Shown in pieces: positions 23,121 to 55,026 of a stretch of 64,000 nt of DNA. Under the pieces are notes generated by a model. The model saw only the letters and a list, made by a program, of their open reading frames with translations. It was not told where the DNA came from and ran no database searches. Every line of letters begins with the position of its first letter. Position 1 is the stretch's first letter. This DNA is from Agelaius tricolor (taxonomy: Eukaryota > Chordata > Aves > Passeriformes > Icteridae). The stretch is from assembly GCA_023055355.1 (NCBI GenBank), contig JALJCS010000007.1, positions 5,444,001-5,508,000 on the forward strand. Reading direction: 5' to 3'. The position numbers were made by a program, and so were the translations under genes.

Positions 23121-24678
23121 TCCTTCTGCATTTAACTTCAGACTGAGAACAGGGACATCATTTTGCCATCTGACAGAACCAAACCAGTGACTCAAAGAAG
23201 AAACATCTCATTTCTAAACACAGAGAACTGTCTGCAGCAGGGCCACAACTGCTGCCACGTGGAGGGGCCATGGGAAATCCAGTTTATTTGGGGAGTTTCA
23301 TCTCCCCCTCCAGGCCACAAAGCCACAGCCCTGTCCCCCCTCAGCCCCTGGGCTCCCTGCCAGTGGCTGTGGCTCACAGTTATAGAATTGTGCTCTTTGT
23401 TGGTGGAGTGACAAAACTATCTCCTTTAAAAGGAAATAAGCCCAGAAGTTTCTCTCCTCAATTAGGTGAAAAGGTATTTCATAGGGCTTCACCTCAAATT
23501 GAAGGATAGCTAATTGGGCAGGAGCCAAAAAGTCCTGCTTGGGCAATTTTGTAGAAAAAGAAGAGAACAGATAAATCAATGGCTTTTGTGAGGTGTTTTA
23601 CCAGTGGCAGGAGGGCATCTTGCACAACAGGATTGGTTTTTCTCTGTAAAGAGTTTGTTATTTTGCCTTTCATTAAAACCTTTTTGTTTCTAACACTGCC
23701 ACAAAAGCTATTCTGCTAATTTTATGCCTTCTAAGGTAGCTGAGCTATCTTAGGTGTGAAATATATCTTTAAGAGCTTATGAGACCTGGCTCATAGACAC
23801 ACCTATTTCACACAGTGGCCAGCACGCTGCTGTGGCTGAGTCCTGATTATCTGAATTCTTTGTGGTTTGACATATGAGCCCGTGGGCAGCCTTAATTACC
23901 ATTTCTGCCATCCTCCTCCTGCTTGCCTGCTCCTTTCACCCTCCTGGTGGGAGTTTCTCTGCAGCAGCCTGGCAGGACAGCCTGAGGTCTGTGCTGTGAT
24001 TCCCTGGTGGTTTCCACGCTGGATGGGGCTGGGTTTGGTCCCTGAGGGCTGGGCTGTTCCTAGAACACAGAAACACACCCCACACTGTTAGTCCAGCAAC
24101 ACCAGAGGGGTGGAACAGCCTGTGGTGAGTGGCTGAACCTTCTCCTGATCCAGAGGCCCCACAGCATCTCTGAAATCGGAGGTCAACAATTCCTGTTGCA
24201 ACCTGGCCCCACAGCTAAAGCAGACCGAGAACTCTGGTCCAGCCCCACACCAGACCCTCAGGCACCTTTTCTTCTCCAGAGACAGCACCCCCAGCCTCAG
24301 AAAGCAGCAGGAGACCATGAGGGTCAGGGCAGTCACCCCAAAATGCCAAATCCTGCAGCCAACAAAAGCTCTCCCAGCAAACTTTGCCTCCCAGTGCTCG
24401 TCCCCACCACTGCTGCTCATGGAGAGGGATTAAAGGGGAAAAAATGGTTCATTTCCTTGCAAGCCAGGATTTATGCTGGCCTTGAGTATATCTCCCAAAG
24501 CAAATCTGTGTTTACTTATCTAATTAGCTGGGAAGGAGCAAAAGTCACCTGTGGGTAAAGAAGAGATAATCCACAGTGTATCAGAGGTGGTCAGCAGGCT
24601 TTCACAACTGAGCTCACCAGGTACCACCCAAAATGCTGGCTGCTAGGATTCCAGATATTGAGAATTTTAGATTTTTTG

Positions 24679-25235
24679 TGTTGAAAGACACAGGCTCTCA
24701 AGAGAACACTACATTTAACCTGAAGCTGTAGAGAAAACTTCCAAAAATGAATAATAGCATTAAGATTATGAGTGTGTAGTTTGAATAAAAGTGTGTGATA
24801 TCACATAGTAGAAAACTTGGAGTTTAAAGTTTTAGAATATAGAGTTTATAGAATATAGTTTATAGAATATAGTTTTAGAATATAAAGTTTTATAATATAT
24901 ATAAAACTATAGAAGATGGTTTTTTAGAGCTAGAAGTTTTAGAGCAGTAGCTAATCCTTCTTCTTCACCTTCTTCTTCATAAGTTTTAGTATTTTGTAAT
25001 TAGACAAAAAAGTCTGCTTTGCAAGACTTAAGTAATTAGTTATTAGATTAAAAGTAAAAATAATTTAAGTGTCATTTTTTAATTAGATAGTTTTTCCTTA
25101 GAAGACCTTGTAGAGATAGATACAGAACCATTTTGTAAGTTGTTAGTGAAATACTATAGAGCTCACAGATTATAAGATTATAATATAAGTAAAAAATAAT
25201 AAGCATCTAAATCCAAACATAAAATTCCTTCTCAA
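24679..25235 (+). mobile_element. LTR (same family as 1-232)
   Basis: Begins TGTGTTGAAAGACACAGGCTC and runs through a TAGAATATAG-rich U3 to AATAAGCATCTAAATCC. It is the longest copy of this family in the window. Boundaries are approximate. Confidence 0.65.
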
Positions 25236-26689
25236 GCACTTCCAATCCCAACCCTAACCCCCTCCAAAAAAAAGATAAAAAAATCAACAGCCGGCAAAAC
25301 AGATTTATGAGTGTATTTTTTTCCCCTCCCTTTTCCTGGTGATGCCCATCTCTACCATAATCATTGTGGGGTGGAAAGGGACAAGGCAGGAGGGTGAAAT
25401 TATTGGAGCTGCAGGGCCTCACCACACCAGCCCCCTCTCCCCTCCAGCCCTGGATCAGGAGGGCTTCATGGAAGGAAGAGCATTGCTGGCTCCCACCTTC
25501 TAAAATGAGGTTGCATTCTCCTCACTGTGTTCGGTTTCCCTGACATCTGATACAAAAATAAGTCAAGAATGGGGTTTTCATTTGTTCTCTCACCCAAAGT
25601 GAATGCAGACACATTTTCTAGACACCCAGGGAACAAAGAAGCCAGGGCTGGCCTTTGACTTGTCACCATCTACACCCCTCTCTGCTGGAGAATGCCTTCT
25701 GTGTCTCCTCCAGGGCTGGGCAATTCCTGGTGCTGCAGGAATGGCATGAATGCCCTCCTTCCATTACAAAACACTCTCAAATCACTGCATTTCTGTGCTC
25801 AGAGCCTGGATTCATATTTACATTAATAGCAGTCATAAACCCCATAGTGGCTCTGAAGGTAACTTTGAAAACTGCCTGAAGTGTAGAACCCCCAAAACGA
25901 GACAGCAGATGGCCTGAAATGGCACCAAAGGATGGGGAGAATCCAGGAATTTTGGAGGCCTTGACACAGCACTGGTTGAGTTGGTCCCTTGCTGGCAGCC
26001 TCAGTGACATCCATCAGCACAGGCTGGGTGGGGTGTGAGGAGAAAGGACAGCCATGGACTGCAGCCAGGGATGGCTGAGAGGAGCAACATCCAGTGCAAA
26101 CATCTCCCCCCACTGCCTCCAGTGCAGGTTTAGATCACAAAGTGAAGATACATCCTCTCTGATGACCAAAACTCTTACCTGTGTCCCAAAACCCGTCCCA
26201 GTCCCTGGCTGAAGGCTCAGGTGTGATCTGGTCAGCCACCAAATGCACCTGAGCCACTGCTGCGTCCTGCCACAGCCCCGTTACTCGCTGCTGAATGGAG
26301 AGTCTTGAGAGGGCACAAGGCTGGGCAAAGGATAAATGGAAATCTCCACTGGAGCTGGGAAGCAGGCCAAGAGACCAGGAATGATAACACCCAGCTGCTG
26401 CCACTTAATGAAAATATATGACAAGGAGCACAGGCTAACGTTTACAGAGCACTCTGCAGATAGGAGATTGCAGTTATCAGGTTATCAGGCTGCTCTGATA
26501 ACTTCAAGGGGGAGAAAATCAAGATGCTCATTAAGTAAAGTGAGGGAAAGCTTAGAGGAACTCAGCAGGGCAGAAAGCAATGCAAGCTCACTCCATTAGA
26601 ACCAAAATGCCTTTTTCTTGCCTTATTCTGAAGAAATAGCATTGCTGCCATTGACAAGACAAATGCAGCATCAGTTTAGAAGAATGATG

Positions 26690-26890
26690 GAGTGAGCCAG
26701 GCTGGCAGGGACCCCTGGAGGTCCCAGTCCAGCCTCTGGCTCAAAGCTGGGGCACTCTAAATTAAGCCCAGGCTGCTCAAGGCTTTGCCCTCCTCAGACC
26801 TTGAGAAGCTCCATGGATGGAGTTGTACAATCTCTCCAGAAGACCCTTTCCACCACCCCACTGACCTCATAGTGTGAAGCCAAACCCTCC
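26690..26890 (-). mobile_element. CR1 LINE fragment
   Basis: GGAGGTCCCAGTCCAGCCTC, GCCCAGGCTGCTCAAGGCTT and CTCTCCAGAAGACCC fit the complement of a CR1 3' region. Confidence 0.6.
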
Positions 26891-28218
26891 CTGCTTGCCT
26901 GATTCATTCAGGACTTACTGAGGACGCAGCCAGCCCCCGGGTGAGAATCAGCACGGGCAGCAGGGCAGGCCAAATTCCAGATCTCCCCACAGCACTAAGG
27001 GTCCCCATTTCCCAGGGAGGGGACAGATGAGGCACTACTCACCCCTGCAGCCCATCAGGCAAGTGTCAGGGCTGAGCCTGAGCCCCAGTTAATATGTGCT
27101 GGTGCTGGGGACACCTGCGAGCCGCGGGAGGGACGCGATTGGGTCCTGCCCCACACCTCGCTGTGCCCAGCACCTGATTGCTCTGCAAGGGGAGGTGACT
27201 GGGGCATAAAAAAGGAGATAAGCCATTTATTGTTTATTTTAATATGTACTTATCTCCAGGAGTGCTCTGAACCCTTCCCCCAGCAGTTTGGTTGTAGAAA
27301 TTTCGTTGCTGTTTTGGTTTCATGTCTTGCGCTGGAATTTAAGCCCAGCTCATCTGTGTCAGTGTGAGCCTTGCTGAATCAGGCAGAAGTGGTGACAGAA
27401 ATGATATATTGTGCTAGGTGCTGTCTGGTGGGGCCTCTCTGTGTCCCCTGGGGTCCCAGGGTCAGTGTCTGCACCACCTCCAGCCCTAAACCTCTGTCTC
27501 CTGCTTCTCATGCAACTGCTTTTCTATTAAATCAGCTGAGAGCACTGAACTGCTTCTGCTCCATAGTGATTCCCATAGAACACCAGCCCCGGGGGATCAG
27601 GAAATTGCATGGATGCAGGTTTTGCTTGAAGAGGAAGAACCCCTGAGGATTTCAGTCCCTCTTTTCCCCACTCCTCCCCAGAGCCAGGGCAGCACACAGA
27701 GCTGCCTGGTCCATGCTGGGGCTGTGCTCCTCCAGAACACAGAGGTGAAGGAAACTTCCCCACTGCTGACATGATCAGGCAAGAATAAGGCTTGTCAGAA
27801 TGATTATTTTGGAATTAAACTTTTGAAGACAAGACTGGTGTAGGTATTAGCACAGGGATGACTTTACCTTTGGTCTTCTTGCAATAAATGGACTCTCCGG
27901 AAAACATTGCCAGAGATAATCCATCACAGAAAACTCTTGTGGGCTATCTGATGTGACAGAGAACATGCAGCTCTCCTGTGAAGAGTCTGCAAATAATCCC
28001 AACCCCAGCAAGAATTATGTTTTCTGGGCATTGTAGTTACAGAATAACCCAGCCACCCCTTCCTGGTTGTCTCCTGCAGCAGTGTGTGCTCAAAAATAAG
28101 ATTATTCCATTCAGTGACCAAACTGCAAGAAATGGGATCTTTTTCAACTTGAAAGGAAACAAGATTTAGATGGGTATTGGGGGATAGAAGACATTTTTGA
28201 AATAAAATGCTTCCTTTA

Positions 28219-28421
<203 letters not shown>

Positions 28422-29184
28422 AATAGGGTCTAAAGGGTAAGTTTGGGGACTTTAAAAGAAAAAAGTCTCCTTTTTGGGGGGGGGGGGCAAGGTTAAAACT
28501 GTTCACTGCATCTGGCCAGAATGTTCAGGCTTAGTTGTTGGCTGGGTTTAAAGCACAATATTTTCCCACCACCACCACCCCCAGAGCTGCTTTGCACTTG
28601 GGCTTTTCAGCATCACCAGCCCTGTGGTCACACACACAAAAATTGGGGGTTTTTTTTGAGGTCAGCAGGTATTTTGCTGTGGGTTTTTCTGCTTTGCCTG
28701 TGCCTGGGTTAAGAGCAGAGGAGGAGCTGGGCTGGGGTCTGCACTGGAGTATTTGCCATGCTCCCACCCACACAGGAACGAACACTTGTGGTATTTCACA
28801 GCCTATACACATCAGAAAATCCAATTTTACCTTGCTGCTCTGCAGTGCTGGTGTCACTAAGTTCAAAAATCACAAGGCAGCACAGGGCACAGGGGCTCAT
28901 TCCCCAGCAGGCTTGCACTGCCCCATCCTCCACCTGAAGAGCTTCTTTGCAGCATTTAACCTGCAGGATTGCACTGGCCAAACATCAGCATCCCCAGGAT
29001 GGAAGCAACAATTGCAGAGAGCAATCAGCCAGCCAAAAAAATGGGAAGAGGCAGCTGAGAACACTGGGATGGCCCTGGGCTTTCATGAGAGGCTGTGACA
29101 CAAAACTCCATGCCCAGGGAGAGGGATTCTGCTGAAAAACCATCCAAAAGGCTCCTTGCAGAGGGAGTGTTAAAGTTCTCACCT

Positions 29185-29372
29185 CATCTTTATTGTGAGG
29201 GTGGGGAGGCCCTGGCAGAGCCCAGAGCAGCTGTGGCTGCCCCTGGATCCATGGAAGTGTCCCAGGCCAGGCTGGACAGGGCTTGGAGCCACCTGGGACA
29301 GTGGAAGGTGTCCCTGCCATGGCAGGGGGTGGAATGGAATGAGCTTTGAGGTCCCTTCCAACCCAAACCATC
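29185..29372 (+). mobile_element. CR1 LINE 3' end
   Basis: GTGGGGAGGCCCTGGCAGAG through TTCCAACCCAAACCATCC, a standard CR1 tail. Confidence 0.8.
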
Positions 29373-30190
29373 CCCCTGTGGGGATGCTGCACTCAGGTTT
29401 TACTTTTGGGCACTTGGGAGGAAAGACCTGTAGTGACCACAGTCACCCCCCACCAGTGATTTTTTTTTTCCTAGATAACAACCTGGTTTTAAAGTGCTCC
29501 TGATGCTGCTGTACCAAGTGGGAAGAAATCCACATTTTCCCTCCCATGCAATTCAATATTCAAAATGGCTTTATCAAAGCAGTTGAAGCTCCACATCAGG
29601 GCTTGAGAAGATGACAGAAGGATTAGCAATGTTTTGGGAAGGTCTAACAAATAATTCAGGGCAGAACAGGCTTTCCTTGGTTCTTGGCTTATTTTTGGCC
29701 ACCAGAGAGAAAACATCTTGCTGTGAGGGCATGAGGTTAGAACTGCTTCTGGTTGAGCAGAATTAAATACTGTGAGTTGGAGAACTGGTGATGGTACCTG
29801 CTATCTGAATAATGTGGGAAAACTGGGAAAAGGGAAGCCTGTCACTTGCTGTTAAATTTTTTTTTTTTTTTTTTACCTGTTCAACAGTACAAAATGATGG
29901 CAGCTGAAACAAGATTCCAGGTGTCCCAGGCCAAGGCAGGAATAGGTTAGAAAAGTTACATTTTTGTTACTGCCTTGGAGCAGCCAATCACACCCTCCTG
30001 TTTCAGGAGAGGTCACCACTTGCTTGTACTGATGCCTTAGGATTTTAGCTTTTATATTTTTCATATGTTTGTAATCCTGCAATTCTTCAGTGTACAACTC
30101 TAAACTCCATACAGAGTGTTAGTTACTGTCTTCACATTTTGGTCAGACACAACAATTCCTCTCCAGGCCTGGGGATCAAGGACACCTCAC

Positions 30191-30486
30191 TGTCTCAGGC
30201 CCCAAAAAGTGTAAACAAAAGTGAGTTGGGGGGGTGTAAACTTGTGGTAAATTACTTTATTAACTGAGGCTGTAATTGGAAAATTACCCCCCAATATGCA
30301 AATGAACCAAACTTACAGAAGTGTGAAAACTTCTTGGATGGACCCCACATCCATTTTGGGTGTAGCCCCTGGGGGGCTTTGTCTGCCCTTAATGTACCTG
30401 AAGGCCCTTCAATAAACAGAACTGCTTTTTATTTCCTAATTCTGTCTGGCCTCTGTTTTTAGGTATTCCCAAAAAGGCATCACTAC
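30191..30486 (+). mobile_element. LTR of a second family
   Basis: TGTCTCAGGCCCC start, a TTCAATAAACAGAACTGC poly(A) region, TCTGTCTGGCCTCTG and a CACTACA end. A partial relative lies at about 51545-51718. Confidence 0.6.
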
Positions 30487-30572
30487 AACCCCTGGAGTGC
30501 TCAGTACATCTGAGGAGCCTCCTGTGATGCTGCTTCTGCTGCTGGAGGCTGCAGAGACACCCAAGGGAAAGC

Positions 30573-30949
30573 TGTCACTGACATCTTTTATGAAAACTTT
30601 CCTTAGGACTTTTTCTTCTTGAGAAGCTGAGAGGCCTCAGGAACAAAATGTAACCAATGGTTATCTGCTGCTGTGGAATGCAATAGGTGCATCTGGGATT
30701 GGTCTCATGTGGTTTTTTCTAATTAATGGCCAATCGCAGTCAGCTGGCTTGGACAGAGTCCGAGCCACAAACTTTTGTTATTCATTCTTTCTTTTTCTAT
30801 TCTTAGCCAGCCTTCTGATGAAATCCTTTCTTCTTTTCTTTTAGTATAGTTTTAATATAATATGTATCAGTAATAAATCAGCCTTCTGAAACACGGAGTC
30901 AGATCCTGGTCTCTTCCCTCATCCTCAGACCCCTGTGAACACCATCACA
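30573..30949 (+). mobile_element. Solo LTR, spacer
   Basis: TGTCACTGACATCTTTTATG start, CCAATCGCAGTCAGC, AATAAATCAGCCTTCTGAAAC and an ACCATCACA end; nearly the same sequence as 32662-33046 and 63743-64000. Confidence 0.85.
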
Positions 30950-32015
30950 GGGAGCAGAGCTGCTGGCAAGTCCTGGAAGGAGCACAAGGCATCAGCAGCT
31001 CCCAGCACACCCTGTGTCCCACCCTGCACTGCCAGACCTGCTCTGTGTCCTACTACATCCCAAAAGGTCTCACTGTGAATCCCCTGAAGCCCTGCAGCTT
31101 CCCTAGGGACCTGCAGGGCCTGACAGGGAATGCAGGCCCAGCTGGTGCCCTCAGAGCCCTGGCCCTGTTTGTCCGGGCACACAAGCCCAGCTGGCTGCCC
31201 CTCCCCAGGCAGGTGTGAGAGAAGCCATGGCACGTTTTTAGCTCTTGAGAGAGCAGTGAAAGCTGCAGTGTGAGCAGCACCTGGCTGTTCCTCCAAGCAG
31301 ACGTGGATTTTTCCACAGGCCAGGGTGGTGGCAGGTGAGCTGGCTGCTTGCAGTGCCCTGGAGTCAGGTCCTGTGGGCTCTGCCCTCACCCCGGTCCTCC
31401 AGCACGTGACAAAAGCCAGCAGCACTTCCACCAGCAACACCAGCCTGGCTTGGTGCTTGTGCTTTTGTGCTTTTTTTTTATTTTTTATTTTTTTCTCCTC
31501 CCCCAAAGGGAATTTATTGCTTCCATAAGGCGCCTTCCTGGACTGAAGTCCTCCCTTTATCTGCAGAGCCAGCACAGCTGATTGTACCCAGTAATTTTCC
31601 TGCTGGTGACCCAGGAGGAGGGGCTGGGGACAGCTGGGTCCCGGGGCTGTCACCAGGCTGTGACTCAGCTGTCAGCAGCTCTTGTTGCAAAAGCGGGGTT
31701 TGGGCAGTGCCCTGCTCCCAGCTCCAGCCTGGGGGCTGCTGAGGGGCCCTGAGCCCTCAGGGGCTGCAAGCAGAGCCTGCTGTGGCTCCCCAGGGATTTC
31801 TGAACCTGCTGCAAGGTGGAACTTAATCCCTCACGCTTCCTGCAGCTCTCGGTGCCTGGGCAGCCCTCGGCCTTTGGCTGAAATGGGCTCTCCACACACG
31901 GGGGGGATGCTGGCCTGCTGCTGCCATCAGGCTGGGACAGCAGGAGCCCCTGCCCTCCTCTGTGAGAGTCGGTCTGAAATTTCCCTCATCTGCCTCACGA
32001 TCGTCTCGGGGGACC

Positions 32016-33272
32016 ACTGAAGAAAAGACCCCCCTGTCTAAAATCTCTGGCTCTGTAGGAGAAAGTTACATGAGAGAAAGTTACTGAGACCTGAGGGCAT
32101 TGCTAAGTTATTGTTTTCACCGGTGTATTTACTATATGTTACACTGAGCTCAACAAGAAGAAAGAAGGACGTTCTGACCTTTTGCAACAATAGCTCTGGG
32201 GCTTTTCCCCTCCTCTAGGCCTGGCTGGACTCTCCTGAGTTCTGGGTGGTTCCCCCACACAAGAACCCTCTCACTCATTTGCAACCACCGTGACAGACAG
32301 ACTGAGATGTGAGAAGCCTCTCCATCAAGGACTGAGACATGGAACCCCCATGTGAAAAGGCTCCTCTCCTTCCAAGGACTGGAACTGAAACCCCCAACCC
32401 AGGGAAGCTGTGTGGGGGAGGCAAGCTGACAAAACTGAGATGTTTGCCTGCAGGTTGTGACCACTGGACCAAGAAGACAATGGCTCTCACTTACTGCTGA
32501 GAACATGGACTACCTGTTACATCTATTCCTTATTGTATCTGTTTCCCCCCCCCACCCCCTCACAATTTCCAGTAGAGTTATCATAATAAAAACCTCTGAG
32601 TTAGCTGGAGATTTTGAGATCTCCCCATACGTGACCTGGTGAGTTCCATCAGCTGGACATCTGTCACAGACATCTTTTATGGAAAATCCTTTCCTTAGGA
32701 TTTTTCCTCCTGAGAAGCTGAGAGGCCTCAGGAACAAAATGTAAACAATGGTTATCTGCTGCTGTGGAATGCAACAGGTGCATCTGGGATTGGTCTCATG
32801 TGGTTGTTTCTAATTAATGGCCAATCACAGTCAGCTGGCTTGGATAGAGTGTCCGAGCCACAAGCTTTTGTTATCATTCTTTCTTTTTCTATTCTTAGCC
32901 AGCCTTCTGATGAAATCCTTTCTTCTATTCTTTTAGTATAGTTTTAATGTAATATATATCATAAAATAATAAATCAAGCCTTCTGAAACATGGAGTCAGA
33001 TCCTCATCTCTGCCCTCATCCTAAGACCCCTGTGAACACTGTCACAGACATCAAAGGACTTTGCTGCTCTACGTTTGGTAGCTATTTCCCCCTCTTTCTC
33101 TCTCTCTCTCTCTTTTCTCTCTCTCTATCTTTTTCTCTTCCTTAATCCCTCTATCACTGTGGTCATTCAATAAAGGTGCATTTGTTTTGATTATTACTGC
33201 CAATCTCCTGTGCCGTGTTGGTTTTTTGCACCCTGAGATCAAATCCACGAACCATCACGAACCCCGTTCGTG
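32016..33272 (+). mobile_element. LTR split by a younger nested LTR
   Basis: Left part 32016-32661 and right part 33047-33272 (a TC-rich tract, TCAATAAAGGTGC, GTTCGTGACA end) read as one older LTR interrupted by the LTR at 32662-33046. The left boundary is approximate. Confidence 0.6.
32662..33046 (+). mobile_element. Nested solo LTR with 6-bp target duplication
   Basis: TGTCACAGACATC start and ACTGTCACA end, flanked by GACATC on both sides (32656-32661 and 33047-33052). A 6-bp duplication is typical of class II (ERVK-like) integration. Confidence 0.9.
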
Positions 33273-33539
33273 ACACCCTCTGAGGGGGCTGCCAAAAGGA
33301 AAAGCAGGGATCTGCCAGCAATAGCAGCATTTCAGGTACCACATGAGAAGGATGTGCAGGATGAAGTCAGCCCATGCTGCTGGACTGGTGTAAGGAGAGG
33401 AAGCTGAGGACAGAGCACTGTGTGTGTGGGGAGGCACCTGAACACCCAGTATGAGAGCAAGGAGCTCATCCTGGCAGCTTGGAGACATGGACAGAACTGC
33501 AGAGCCTCACACTGACAGCCAGGGGTCTTCTGCACAAAT

Positions 33540-33885
33540 TTCTTACAGTCTAACACACCTACAAGCTTGAACTGGCATTAAAAAAAAGCAATCTTACAGT
33601 CTTAACACACTTTAGAAGCTTGAATTGGCATTAAAAAAACCAATCTTACAGTCTTAATACACTTACAAGCTTGAACTGGCATTAAAAACACAATCTTACA
33701 GTCTTAACACACAAGCTTGAGCTGGCATTAAAAACACAATCTTACAGGCTCAACACACTTACAAGCTTGAACTGGCATTAAAAAAACAACCTTGGTCTCA
33801 ACACACAAGCTTGAACTGGCATAAAAAACACAATCTTACAGTTTAACACACCTACAAGCTTGAACTGGCATTAAAAAAAAAACAA
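33540..33885 (+). repeat. Minisatellite, about seven units of 40-60 bp
   Basis: Units contain AATCTTACAGTCTTAACACA, CTTACAAGCTTGAACTGGCA and TTAAAAA with small length changes. It adjoins the distal poly(A) signal of CBS copy A. Confidence 0.9.
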
Positions 33886-33913
33886 CCCAGAGTCATTCTG
33901 CAATCAAACAGCT

Positions 33914-36139
33914 TTTATTAAACTTTTTGTATGGTACATTTGTGAACATCTGTGCAATAAATACAGCTCATAGTGGTGATTTTTCCCAGCTCCTTGAAGT
34001 ATAAGGAGTCTTCCCTTTCCTTTAGTTGACAGTGCACAGTAAGAAAAGCTGTTGGATGACAGGGGCAATGTCAGGAAATTCCTGACAGTCAGCTTTGTGT
34101 GAGATTTATAGCAAACAGAAGTTTTCAGAAATGAGCTTGGTGGGCAGATGAGATTGGTCTGGCTGCTCAGAGGAACCACTGCTAGCCAGAGTTCTGGAAT
34201 CAGCCCCAGCTTGTACAAGACATGGGAAATAACATTGGACATGACAATGTGAAAATGAACCTTAAGTCATTGCCTGGTAACTGCTTGCAAAATATTGTAC
34301 AGATTTTACTGAACAGCTGTCTTCAGGTCAGAAAATAAGGAGTATTTTTGCAGAGCCAACTTTAGGACTGATAATCTCTTAGAGTGACAAATACAGCATA
34401 AATTGTTGCATAAAAATATCCATGTGCAAAATAGTTTTCAGGTTTAGTCAGTGCTTGCAAAAGCAGCAAAGGTAAACAGAAGATGCAGGCACTCACTTCA
34501 GGAAAAAAAGATACAGGTCTGTTCAGGCTCTGGCCTTCAATTTCAGGTAAAAGACTGAACAAACTGCAGTGTCTTTCTTGGTCTTCAGAGCACTTGAAAC
34601 AAAGATAAGCCCAGTTTTAATCATCCCTACCACAACTAACCAGGACCAGGCCAGCAATGAGGTTTTCAGACATGCAAAAAAGCATCACATTCAGAAGCTT
34701 TAGCAGAGGAACTTCAGCCCTGCTGGATTCCCTGTTCCTTTCTCTTTGCTGCCTTCACCCCTGCCATGGGAAAGAGCTCTGGAAAGTTTTTCAGTTGTGC
34801 AGTAATTCCATTTATTTACCCAGTTCCTCTGCTCTCACCATGGGGAATAAGAAAAGCTTTCTCCTCCCTGTGCCAGTGCAGAGGAGACAGCTCCTGTTCT
34901 TAGCAAACCCCAGGGTGAGAAGGTGAATTTCTCTGGATCCTTTGGTTTACTTGGGATGGTTTAGACTCCCATCCCCTGTTCCCCACCATTTCTAACACCC
35001 CTTGTGCCTCACTCCACAATACTGCCAGTTTCCATGGCACTACAGGGATTAATGTATGAACAGTGAACCAGAAAAACAGATTCAGATCTTTATACTTTTT
35101 TATAAATGACTAATTTGCTGCCCCACCTTCAACTCCCCTCTTGTGCTGCTCTGAAAAGCAGCTTTGGGAACCTCCTTCTACCATTTTCATATTTCTTGCT
35201 GAATTCAGTCAGGTCAGGTTTGACAAGGGAAAAGGACAAACCTCAGCTACTCAAGCACCTCCCTCCCTGCTGCTGTCAGCAAAGGTCAGATGGAAAATTG
35301 GGGAAAAAAATCAGATAAAAGCCAGTAAAGTAAATATTCCAAGTAATGCCAAAATCTAGCAGCAGTGACATCTACAATGGCAGAAAGAAATTCATCACTC
35401 TTTAGAAGCTTTCAATTACTATTGAATTTGTACATTTTTAGATTTATAGTAATTTTTTTTCACAGAGCCTTGGGAAAAGCTGTCTTAAATCTTAAAGAAG
35501 TGTGTGAATTTAATGGCAAACCACAGTTTAAGGTAAGGATGGGTCACTTGCCTTCAGCAATAGCCCTAATCTGAAGGGGTAGCCAATGCAGGGCTTTTCT
35601 CCTGGAATAAGGCACTACAGGGTAGGAGCACCTGAACAGGACTTGGAAGAGTTCACAGCTCCTGACAGATTATCTTTGGCTCTCCTGAAACAGGCACAGA
35701 AAAGGCACTCTGAGATAAATGGGGAGGAAGAGGAAGGTAACAGATGAAACAGCATGATTTAAAAAAAATCTTCAGGCAAGATGCTTCATCTTAGCTTTTA
35801 AATCTTTTCTTACTTGTGCTTACTTATCAGGATACATTGGGGAAAAAAACAGGTCTGTCATGGCAGGGAAAGTTGGTGCACTGTGTGAAACAGAGTCACT
35901 GGCTGATGTTTGTCATTTCACTGCCATGCTTCTACTCAAACCAGCTTTTCCTCAGAGCAGAGCAAGTCTCAGCTTCAGCCCTGAGGTTTTTTTCTTGTTT
36001 TACAGTGATGCAACCAAAAGGGAAACTCTCCTTTCTTCTCCCCATGCCCCAGTCCCAATTTTGTCTCCACACAGGTAATATCTAACTTAACATCCTTAAA
36101 TAGGGGGGAAAATATCCAGAACTTTCCAGAGCTCTCTTG
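33914..36139 (-). other. Possible extended CBS copy A 3' UTR with distal poly(A) signal
   Basis: About 2.2 kb of AT-rich sequence without recognisable repeats follows the proximal poly(A) site. It ends at a minus-strand AATAAA (33914-33919) just before a minisatellite. This fits a long alternative 3' UTR, but it could also be the 3' end of an unrelated noncoding transcript. No coding potential was seen. Confidence 0.35.
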
Positions 36140-36340
36140 GGCCTCTGCTTCAGTAACTCTTTATTTCAACACATTTTATGATTCTGAAACAACACTTTGG
36201 AAAGCCAGCCTTTAGACATAATGAGTAAGGAACAAACCACTTAATTTAGGCAATATTTTTTACACATACATATATATATATATAGGTAAAAAAATAAATT
36301 GTCTTGATAAGAAATATTGCTTAGCCTGATTAAGAAACAA
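36119..36340 (-). repeat. Direct repeat, copy 1 (CBS 3' UTR)
   Basis: 222 bp nearly identical to 54744-54959, same orientation, including the CBS AATAAA. Differences are a few substitutions and a shorter TA run. Confidence 0.93.
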
Positions 36341-36550
36341 TATCCCAGAAGCTGGGCAATACAGCAGGACACATTGGTAGGGTAGCTGACAGCAGGACGG
36401 CAAACTGCTTATTTTCAGAATTTAAAAAAAAAAAAAGAAAAAAAAAAGAAAAAAAAAAAAAGAAAAAATCCATTCTAGTTAAGACATGAACCTGATTGTT
36501 TGTTTGAGGCTGCAGGATGCTGCTGAGGAGGCCCCAGGCTGCTGCTGCCT
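36140..36550 (-). other. CBS: CBS copy A 3' UTR, proximal form
   Basis: Between the TGA and the AATAAA at 36160-36165 (read on the minus strand) lie about 385 bp, including an A-rich tract on the plus strand at 36421-36467. Positions 36119-36340 have a near-identical direct copy at 54744-54959. The cleavage site near 36140 is inferred. Confidence 0.6.

Positions 36551-55026
<18,476 letters not shown>

Noticed and set aside
33540..33885. Evenly spaced repeats resembling a CRISPR array
   Set aside because: The host is a vertebrate nuclear genome; units vary and there are no unique spacers, so it is a minisatellite.
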